Below, piece after piece: positions 8,936-14,281 of a stretch of 24,990 bases of DNA (the first letter of the stretch is position 1; the number at the start of each line of letters is the position of its first letter). This DNA is from Microbacteriaceae bacterium UBA4731. Its GTDB lineage: Bacteria > Actinomycetota > Actinomycetes > Actinomycetales > Microbacteriaceae. The stretch is from NCBI GenBank assembly GCA_002404115.1, contig DHJB01000068.1, positions 1-24,990 on the forward strand, written 5' to 3'. The position numbers and the translations under genes were made by a program. A model generated the notes under the pieces. The model did not search any database. It had not been told where the DNA came from and saw nothing but the letters and a program-made list of their open reading frames with translations.

Positions 8936-8963
8936 GGGCGGATCACCCATGGGTGATCCGCCC
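8936..8963 (-). terminator. perfect 28-bp palindrome after rpsD, probable terminator
   Basis: Arm GGGCGGATCACCCA (8936-8949) is followed directly by its exact reverse complement (8950-8963). It starts 37 bases beyond the rpsD stop. Read on the minus strand, the stem is followed by CTTTGCG, so it has only a very short T tract. That is common for actinobacterial terminators but weakens the call. The predicted start of the DUF948 transcript also falls at this stem. Confidence 0.6.
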
Positions 8964-8966
8964 TCC

Positions 8967-8972
8967 AGCGTA
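8967..8972 (-). promoter_or_regulatory. possible -10 box for the DUF948 gene
   Basis: TACGCT on the minus strand lies within GAACTACGCTGGAG, an exact 14-base match to the sequence just upstream of rarA. A transcript starting about seven bases downstream would begin at or beside the 8936-8963 palindrome and run to the DUF948 start. No clear -35 box is seen. Confidence 0.4.
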
Positions 8973-9000
8973 GTTCAGAGACGCAAGCGCCCCGGACTAT

Positions 9001-9630
9001 TTAGCGCGCTGCGTAGTACTCGACGACGAGCTGAACTTCACAGGTCACGGGGACCTCGACGCGCTTCGGGCGACGCACGAGGCGGGCCTGCAGCTTGTCG
9101 AGTTCGACCTCGAGGTAGACCGGAAGCTTCGGGAGCAGGTCAACGTGACCGCCCGCGGCTGCAACCTGGAACGGCTCCATGCCTTCGCTCTTGGGCTTGA
9201 CGTGGATGAGCTGGCCCGGCTTCACGCGGAAGGACGGACGGTCGACGAGCTGGCCGTCAACGAGGATGTGACGGTGCACAACCATCTGACGCGCCTGGGC
9301 GGTCGTACGGGCGATGGCCGAACGCACGAGGAGAGCGTCGAGACGCGTCTCGAGGATCTCGACCAGGTTCTCACCGGTCAGGCCCTGGGCACGACGAGCC
9401 TCCTGGAAGGCGATCTTCAGCTGCGCCTCGCGGATGCCGTACTGGGCACGCAAGCGCTGCTTTTCGCGCAGGCGCACGGCGTAGTCGGAGTCGGTCTTGC
9501 GCTTGGTGCGGCCGTGCTCGCCCGGAGCGTACGGACGCTTCTCGAGGTACTTGGCGGCCTTCGGGGTCAGGGCAATGCCCAGTGCCCGCGAGAGGCGGGT
9601 CTTGCTACGGGTACGTGACTTGGTAGACAC
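9001..9630 (-). CDS. rpsD: 30S ribosomal protein S4 (zinc-free type)
   Basis: Primary 16S rRNA-binding protein that nucleates assembly of the small-subunit body. The 209 residues start at GTG 9630, with AAAGGA about six bases upstream. The frame is open to 9786, but the upstream part is leader sequence with no homology. The N-terminal region (STKSRTRSKTRLSRALG, KRPYAPGEHGR at 31-41) leads to the S4 RNA-binding domain at about 94-145, ending RPSFRVKPGQLIHVK. The C terminus VVEYYAAR is family-typical. There is no N-terminal cysteine cluster, so this is the C-minus form that needs no zinc. The only cysteine is C197. The gene stands alone rather than beside rpoA or rpsM. S4 represses its own synthesis in E. 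coli and B. subtilis; whether it does so here is unknown. Confidence 0.97.
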   Translation of the reverse strand: MSTKSRTRSKTRLSRALGIALTPKAAKYLEKRPYAPGEHGRTKRKTDSDYAVRLREKQRLRAQYGIREAQLKIAFQEARRAQGLTGENLVEILETRLDALLVRSAIARTTAQARQMVVHRHILVDGQLVDRPSFRVKPGQLIHVKPKSEGMEPFQVAAAGGHVDLLPKLPVYLEVELDKLQARLVRRPKRVEVPVTCEVQLVVEYYAAR

Positions 9631-9807
9631 GGTTTCCTTTCGATGGAGACTCAAACAAGGGGAAGCCAGGGCGCACACGTTACAAGAACGCAGGGCGTCA
9701 TGGGAGATCAGAGGGGTGGTGCCACGGGCAGCTCGGCTACAGAGCGAATCCCATCCAAGCCGGAGTTGGGCGCAGCCGCACGCCAAAACCAGTTGTAGGC
9801 AGCGTCC

Positions 9808-9813
9808 AGACTA
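9808..9813 (-). promoter_or_regulatory. possible rpsD promoter (-10 TAGTCT)
   Basis: The minus strand reads TGTTAGTCTGG, an extended TAnnnT-type -10, about 180 bases before the rpsD GTG. A weak -35-like TGTCGA sits 16 bases upstream inside the repeated element at 9830-9870. The resulting leader of about 170 bases is long for a ribosomal protein gene. Confidence 0.35.
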
Positions 9814-9829
9814 ACACAGTGACGGCGTC

Positions 9830-9870
9830 TCGACAGGCTCGACAGGCTCGACAACCGTGCCTCGACAGGC
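9830..9870. repeat. TCGACAGGC direct repeats between rpsD and rarA
   Basis: Exact TCGACAGGC copies lie at 9830-9838, 9839-9847 and 9862-9870, with a partial copy starting at 9848. From memory, TCGACAGGCTC-type elements are scattered between genes in many Microbacteriaceae genomes. Together with the rest of 9631-9877 this is the only sizeable non-coding stretch on this side of the window. It otherwise holds only the rpsD leader. Confidence 0.7.
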
Positions 9871-9877
9871 TTGACCG

Positions 9878-11215
9878 CTACTGGCCGCGGATGATCCGGC
9901 GCAGCTTCGCCAGGCGCGACGAAACCTCGCGCTCGTTGCCGTGTTCGGTGGGTTCGTAGTAGCGCACGGTCTTGAGCTCGTTCGGCGGGTACTGCTGCGC
10001 GAGCACTCCGAGCACGTCGTCGTGGGGGTACTTGTAGCCCTTGCCGTGGCCGAGCCGTTTGGCGCCCGGGTAGTGCGCGTCGCGCAGGTGCTTGGGCACG
10101 CGGCCGGTCTTACCTGCCCGCACGTCGGCGATTGCGGCATCCAGCGCCATGTAGGCGGCGTTCGACTTGGGGGCCGTCGCCAGGTGCACCACGGCCTGGG
10201 CGAGCGGAATCCGACCCTCCGGCATGCCGATGTACTGCACGGCGTCTGCCGCGGCGACGGCGATCACGAGGGACTGCGGGTCGGCCATCCCGATGTCCTC
10301 CGAGGCGAGCACGATGATCCGGCGGCAGATGAAGCGCGGGTCTTCCCCGGCCTCGATCATGCGGGCCAGGTAGTGCAGCGACGCATCGACGTCGGATCCG
10401 CGCACCGACTTGATGAAGGCGCTGATCACGTCGTAGTGCTCGTCGCCGTTGCGGTCGTACCGCAGCAGGGCGCGGTCGACCGCGAGCGAGACGATCTCGG
10501 TCGTGATCACGGGCCTGGCATCCGTGCCGACGTCGGTGGTCGCGGCCGATACGGATGCCGCCTCGAGCGCCGTGAGCGCGCGCCTCGCATCGCCGGAGGC
10601 GAGGCGGATGATCGCAGCGCGCGCCTCGTCGTCGAGCACGAACTTGTCCGCCAGGCCGCGTGGGTCGACGACGGCGCGGTCGACGACGATGCCGAGATCG
10701 TCGTCGCTGAGCGTTTCGAGGGTGAGCAGGAGGGAGCGGGACAGCAACGGCGAGATGACGGAGAAGGAGGGGTTCTCTGTGGTCGCGGCCACGAGGATGA
10801 TGACCCCGTTCTCCACGCCCGGCAGGAGCGCATCCTGTTGGGCCTTGCTGAAGCGGTGGATCTCGTCGAGGAACAGCACGGTCGAGAGCCCGTAGAGGTC
10901 GCGGCTCGTGCGCGCCTCCTCCATCACCTGGCGCACGTCGCGCACACCGGCGGACACGGCGGAGATCTCGACGAAGCGGCGACCGGAACTGTGCGCGATG
11001 GCCTGGGCCAGGGTCGTCTTGCCCGTGCCGGGAGGGCCCCACAGGATGACCGAGACCGAGCCCCGCTCCCCCGTCTTGTCGCTCGCCAGGCTGACCAGCG
11101 GCGAGCCGGGGGTCAGCAGGTGCCGCTGACCGGCAACCTCGTCGAGGCTCTTCGGGCGCATCCGCACGGCAAGGGGCGTTGCGCCACTGCGCAGTCCTGG
11201 TTGGGCATCCGACAT
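9878..11215 (-). CDS. rarA: replication-associated recombination protein A (RarA/MgsA AAA+ ATPase)
   Basis: AAA+ ATPase related to clamp loaders and RuvB that acts at stalled replication forks, with SSB and the RecFOR/RecA pathways. The protein has 445 residues, normal length. The N-terminal part contains [21 protein letters not shown] (14-34). The Walker A is GPPGTGKT (60-67), Walker B is VLFLDEIH (113-120) and sensor 1 is ATTENPSF (144-151). An SRS near 159-161 is the arginine-finger region. The C-terminal tetramerisation region contains [11 protein letters not shown] and [20 protein letters not shown], typical of RarA. ATG 11215 is exactly six bases after a TACGCT -10 box, so the message is probably leaderless. 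It faces the cyclophilin gene divergently across 174 bases. Confidence 0.96.
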   Translation of the reverse strand: MSDAQPGLRSGATPLAVRMRPKSLDEVAGQRHLLTPGSPLVSLASDKTGERGSVSVILWGPPGTGKTTLAQAIAHSSGRRFVEISAVSAGVRDVRQVMEEARTSRDLYGLSTVLFLDEIHRFSKAQQDALLPGVENGVIILVAATTENPSFSVISPLLSRSLLLTLETLSDDDLGIVVDRAVVDPRGLADKFVLDDEARAAIIRLASGDARRALTALEAASVSAATTDVGTDARPVITTEIVSLAVDRALLRYDRNGDEHYDVISAFIKSVRGSDVDASLHYLARMIEAGEDPRFICRRIIVLASEDIGMADPQSLVIAVAAADAVQYIGMPEGRIPLAQAVVHLATAPKSNAAYMALDAAIADVRAGKTGRVPKHLRDAHYPGAKRLGHGKGYKYPHDDVLGVLAQQYPPNELKTVRYYEPTEHGNEREVSSRLAKLRRIIRGQ

Positions 11216-11221
11216 CTCTCC

Positions 11222-11227
11222 AGCGTA
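11222..11227 (-). promoter_or_regulatory. rarA -10 box, probable leaderless start
   Basis: TACGCT on the minus strand is separated from the rarA ATG by six bases (GGAGAG). That is the spacing expected when transcription begins at the A of the start codon. The GGAGAG directly touches the ATG and would be badly spaced as a ribosome-binding site, which favours leaderless initiation. Confidence 0.5.
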
Positions 11228-11302
11228 GTTCGCGCGGCTGACAGACCGATTCGCGCCGGAATGCGCCCGCGCGGCTGTTTCGCCACCCCGGCCGGCGTTG
11301 CG

Positions 11303-11308
11303 TAGAGT
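11303..11308 (+). promoter_or_regulatory. possible promoter of the cyclophilin gene (-10 TAGAGT)
   Basis: GCGTAGAGT matches the TAnnnT pattern 82 bases before the GTG start. No convincing -35 box is present. A small hairpin at 11322-11338 would be in the resulting leader. Confidence 0.35.
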
Positions 11309-11321
11309 TCAACCGGGTTAG

Positions 11322-11338
11322 GGCCGCGCAAAGCGGCC
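11322..11338 (+). other. hairpin in the cyclophilin gene leader
   Basis: GGCCGC (11322-11327) and GCGGCC (11333-11338) pair perfectly around a GCAAA loop. They are followed by CCGG, ACCC and a pyrimidine-rich TTCCCTTTTCT. It lies shortly after the proposed start of transcription, so it could be a 5' stability element or a weak attenuator. Confidence 0.4.
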
Positions 11339-11389
11339 GGACCCTTCCCTTTTCTGACCTGCCCGCTGGCGGCCCCTGGAGGATTCGAC

Positions 11390-12196
11390 GTGGTACCGAA
11401 CAACAAGCAGAACCGCGAAGCCCGCGAGGCACGCGCACGCGTTCGCGGCTACCAGGCCAGGCGGGCCGTGCACGAGTTCCAGCAGAAGCGCCGCGTGCGG
11501 GACAACGTTCTGGCCGCGGTCGGGCTGGGCGTCGTGCTCGTTTTCGCCGTCGGCGCGCAGCTGTTCTTCTACAATGGGGGGCCCGGCACGCCGGTGCCCA
11601 GCCCGACCGCCGCCGCGACGGGCACGCCGACCCCGACGCCGAGCGCGACCCCTGGGGCGAACACCGGCAAGGTTCCGTCCAGCACGCTGGCCAAGGACCG
11701 CACCTGGACGGGCACGATGAGCCTCAACAAGATCCCGCTGGGCATCAGCCTCGACGGCGCCCTCGCACCGCAGGCGGTCTCATCGACGATCCACCTGATC
11801 CAGACCGGCTTCTACACGGGTGTCCCCTGCCACCGGCTGACCACGAGCGGAATCTTCGTTCTGCAGTGCGGCGACCCGACCGGCAAGGGCACCGGCGGCC
11901 CCGGCTACAGCTACGGGCCGATCGAAAACGCTCCCAAGGGGGACGTATACCCGGCCGGCACGATCGCCATGGCCAGGTCCACGGGCAACGCGTACAGCAT
12001 GGGCAGCCAGTTCTTCATCGTGTACAAGGACACCACCATCCCGTCGGATGCCGCCGGCGGTTACACGGTGCTCGGTAAAGTCACGAGCGGACTCGGCCAG
12101 CTGACGAAGAAAATCACGGATGCGGGCGTCAAGGGTGGGGCAGCCGACGGCGCTCCGGCCGTCGCCACGACCATCACGGATGTATCAGTTCGGTAG
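11390..12196 (+). CDS. membrane-anchored cyclophilin-type peptidyl-prolyl isomerase
   Basis: Catalyses cis-trans isomerisation of peptidyl-prolyl bonds, probably assisting folding outside the membrane. The 268 residues comprise a basic cytoplasmic tail (1-39), one transmembrane helix at about 40-60, a Pro/Thr/Ser-rich spacer (64-92), and a cyclophilin domain from about 105 to the end. Conserved residues are R149 in CHRL, Q159 in VLQCGDPTG, and SQFF (206-209). C147 and C160 could form a disulfide. GTG 11390 has GGAGG about eight bases upstream. Its closeness to rsh, in the opposite orientation, resembles the ppiB-relA arrangement of mycobacteria. There is no obvious terminator after it. Confidence 0.94.
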   Translation: MVPNNKQNREAREARARVRGYQARRAVHEFQQKRRVRDNVLAAVGLGVVLVFAVGAQLFFYNGGPGTPVPSPTAAATGTPTPTPSATPGANTGKVPSSTLAKDRTWTGTMSLNKIPLGISLDGALAPQAVSSTIHLIQTGFYTGVPCHRLTTSGIFVLQCGDPTGKGTGGPGYSYGPIENAPKGDVYPAGTIAMARSTGNAYSMGSQFFIVYKDTTIPSDAAGGYTVLGKVTSGLGQLTKKITDAGVKGGAADGAPAVATTITDVSVR

Positions 12197-12224
12197 AACT
12201 GCGGACCGACGCGCAGGCTTGCAA

Positions 12225-12230
12225 TAGGCT
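12225..12230 (+). promoter_or_regulatory. possible promoter of the DUF349 gene (-10 TAGGCT)
   Basis: GCAATAGGCTTG gives a TAnnnT-type -10 box 58 bases before the TTG start, in the 91-base gap after the cyclophilin gene. No recognisable -35 box lies at the right distance. Confidence 0.3.
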
Positions 12231-12274
12231 TGTAGTGGTATCAGCCCGCTCCGGCTGGCAGACGACGAATTCAC

Positions 12275-12279
12275 AAAGG
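12275..12279 (+). promoter_or_regulatory. Shine-Dalgarno that selects the TTG start of the DUF349 gene
   Basis: AAAGG is followed by eight bases and then TTG at 12288-12290. The upstream in-frame GTG at 12279 overlaps this site and has no ribosome-binding site of its own. Confidence 0.6.
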
Positions 12280-12287
12280 TGAGGCTC

Positions 12288-13520
12288 TTGACTACGACAG
12301 ATCAGCAACCATGGGGTCGCGTAGACGAAACCGGCACGGTTTACGTGCGCGAGGCGACCGGCGAACGCGCGGTCGGGCAGTACCCCGACGCCACCCCCGA
12401 GGAGGCTCTGGCCTACTTCGAGCGCAAATACGTTGAACTCAACGGCCAGGTGACGCTCCTCGAACAGCGCGCCAAGGGCGGTGCCCCGGCCGCGGACATC
12501 GCGAAGGCCGTCGAGAACCTCTCGGCGACCCTGGCGAACGCCAACGCCGTCGGCAACCTGGCCGCCCTCGCCGAGCGGCTCGCCGCCCTGGGCGGAGCCG
12601 TCAGCGAACTCACCGAGCAGCAGAGCGCTGAGACGAAGGCCGCCGCGGTTGCCGCTGTCGCCGAGCGCGCCGCGATCGTGGACGAAGCCGAGCGGCTCGC
12701 CGCAGAGGATCCCGCGAAGACCCAGTGGAAGCAGACCAGCGCCGCACTCGACGCCCTGTTCGCCAAATGGCAGGCACACCAGCACGACGCCCCGCGCATC
12801 CCCAAGGGCGAGGCGAACGACCTGTGGAAGCGGTTCCGTGCCGCGCGTACGACGATCGAGCAGAACCGCAAGGCGTTCTTCTCCGAACTCGACAGCGCCC
12901 ACAAGGATGTCCGCAACCGCAAGCAGCAGCTGATCGAGCAGGCCGAGGCCCTCGCGCCCAAGGGTGCCGACGGAATTCCCGCCTACCGTGCCCTCCTCGA
13001 GGACTGGAAGAGTGCCGGACGCTCCGGCAAGAAGCAGGACGACGCCATGTGGGCGAACTTCAAGGTTGCCGGCGACGTGCTGTACTCCGCGAAGTCAGAG
13101 GTCGACGCCCAGGACAACGAAGAGTTCTCGGCCAACCTCACCCAGAAGCTCGAGCTGCTGACCGAGGCTGAGGCCCTGCTCGGCGCGAGCGACCGGGTCA
13201 AGGCGCGCGAAACGCTGGCCTCGATCCAGCGCCGCTGGGATGCGATCGGCAAGGTTCCGCGCGATCAGGTCAAGGTCGTCGACGAGCGACTGCGCAAGGT
13301 CGAGGCCGCCGTTCGCAAGCTGGACGACGAGCACTGGAAGCACAACAACCCGGAGACCAAGGCTCGCACGGAGGGTCTGGCCGGCCAGCTGCACGACGCC
13401 ATTGCCAAGCTCGAGGCCGAACTGGCCACGGCGAAGGAAGGCAAGGACGCCGCGGCGATCAAGGAGGCCACCGAGGCCCTCGAGGCGCGCAAGGCGTGGC
13501 TGAAGGCCATCGGGCAGTAG
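12288..13520 (+). CDS. DUF349 repeat protein
   Basis: Soluble, strongly charged, almost wholly helical protein of 410 residues and unknown function. After an N-terminal part (TTTDQQPWGRVDETGTVYVR) and a coiled-coil-like Ala/Glu-rich stretch come DUF349-type repeats of about 70 residues each. Each is recognisable by a Trp-containing helix pair: TQWKQTSAALDALFAKWQAH ... LWKRFRAARTTIEQNRKAFF; AYRALLEDWKSAGRSGKK ... MWANFKVAGDVLYSAK; and TLASIQRRWDAIGKVPRDQ. The C terminus is another coiled coil. I start at TTG 12288 because AAAGG is correctly spaced there; GTG 12279 would add three residues. The gene is common in actinobacteria near rsh. No active site or signal peptide is visible. Confidence 0.9.
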   Translation: MTTTDQQPWGRVDETGTVYVREATGERAVGQYPDATPEEALAYFERKYVELNGQVTLLEQRAKGGAPAADIAKAVENLSATLANANAVGNLAALAERLAALGGAVSELTEQQSAETKAAAVAAVAERAAIVDEAERLAAEDPAKTQWKQTSAALDALFAKWQAHQHDAPRIPKGEANDLWKRFRAARTTIEQNRKAFFSELDSAHKDVRNRKQQLIEQAEALAPKGADGIPAYRALLEDWKSAGRSGKKQDDAMWANFKVAGDVLYSAKSEVDAQDNEEFSANLTQKLELLTEAEALLGASDRVKARETLASIQRRWDAIGKVPRDQVKVVDERLRKVEAAVRKLDDEHWKHNNPETKARTEGLAGQLHDAIAKLEAELATAKEGKDAAAIKEATEALEARKAWLKAIGQ

Positions 13521-13602
13521 TCCACAGCATTCGGTTTCGGGTTCTTTCCACAGATACCGATTCCCGCACGGCCGGCACCGGCCCCAGGCGCACCCTGTTC
13601 AG

Positions 13603-14172
13603 ATGAACACGCGCCTCGGACCGGTGCTTTCGTCCAGGGACCTTCCCCTGGCCGAGTTGTGCAGCGCGCGGCTGGACGGGGAACTGTTCCCGCTCGGCGA
13701 GTTCTGGTGCCCGATCGACGAGGTCGAGGGCGCCGACAGCCGGGCCATCGCCGCCGGCCTGCTCGTGCCGCCCCGGTGCATCGCCGAACGGCTGACGGCT
13801 GCCTGGATTTACGGGGTAGCGCCCGAACCGCTCCGCCAGCAGTTCTGCGTCGACACAGCCGCCAGGGCGCACGTGCCGCTCTCGCCGCGCGTGCAGCTGC
13901 GGGAGGTGCGTCGGGCGATGGACGAGACCCGCACGATCTCCGGCATCCGCGTGACGACGGAGCTCCGCACGGTCGTCGACCTGGCCCGCTGCCCGACGGA
14001 CGACACGGACGACCTCGTGCCGCTCCTGGCCGCGCTGCTCCGCCACGGCGGGTTCAGCGACGCCGCCCCGGCGCTCAGCTGGTGCCGGCGCACCGGCCTG
14101 CCGCACAAGAACCTCGCCCTGCGCCGGCTCGCCGAGGCACAGGCCCTGCTCGCTTACCCTCGCCGAGATTGA
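13603..14172 (+). CDS. small AbiEi-like protein, orphan (function unknown)
   Basis: A 189-residue protein I do not recognise with certainty. The middle part runs LTAAWIYGVAP (64-74), a short beta-rich region, then ISGIRVTTELRTVVDLAR (112-129). That matches the pattern GvrvT-plRT-lDLar seen in AbiEi-type antitoxins and in proteins that precede DUF559 endonuclease domains. No nuclease domain follows, and no partner toxin gene (AbiEii nucleotidyltransferase) lies nearby. Coding character is good throughout. ATG 13603 has no Shine-Dalgarno sequence. The last codons and the TGA stop lie inside the palindromic repeat that starts at 14161. It converges on rsh. Calling it an antitoxin would be inference. 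Confidence 0.65.
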   Translation: MNTRLGPVLSSRDLPLAELCSARLDGELFPLGEFWCPIDEVEGADSRAIAAGLLVPPRCIAERLTAAWIYGVAPEPLRQQFCVDTAARAHVPLSPRVQLREVRRAMDETRTISGIRVTTELRTVVDLARCPTDDTDDLVPLLAALLRHGGFSDAAPALSWCRRTGLPHKNLALRRLAEAQALLAYPRRD

Positions 14173-14234
14173 CAGGTGCGGTCGAGATTGTCAGGTGTGC
14201 CGGTCAATCTCGACCGGAACGGACAATCTCGGCG
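14161..14234. repeat. nested palindromic repeat between convergent genes
   Basis: The outer arms CGCCGAGATTG (14161-14171) and CAATCTCGGCG (14224-14234) are exact reverse complements. The inner arms CGGTCGAGATTG (14179-14190) and CAATCTCGACCG (14205-14216) are also exact. The left half is two near-identical direct copies of GAGATTG(A/T)CAGGTG. It overlaps the end of the AbiEi-like gene and could terminate both convergent transcripts. Confidence 0.85.
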
Positions 14235-14236
14235 AA

Positions 14237-14281
14237 CGGGACGGGCAGCGGGACGGGCAGCGGGACGGGCAACGGGACGGG
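14237..14281. repeat. 12-bp tandem repeat abutting the rsh stop
   Basis: The unit CGGGACGGGCAG occurs at 14237-14248 and 14249-14260, then with one change at 14261-14272, then as nine bases at 14273-14281. It ends at the base before the rsh TAA. In the rsh transcript this tract is C-rich and G-poor (unit CTGCCCGTCCCG), which resembles a Rho-loading site. Confidence 0.85.

Noticed and set aside
8504..8950. 148-residue minus-strand open frame overlapping the DUF948 gene
   Set aside because: It begins inside the palindrome and has Arg/Gly/His-rich shadow composition. The DUF948 frame has the membrane helix and family pattern.
9631..9786. Upstream extension of rpsD to a 261-residue protein
   Set aside because: The extra part is leader sequence without homology. 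GTG 9630 has AAAGGA at proper spacing.
9941..11305. 454-residue plus-strand open frame opposite rarA
   Set aside because: Shadow of rarA caused by low stop-codon density at high GC; no motif.
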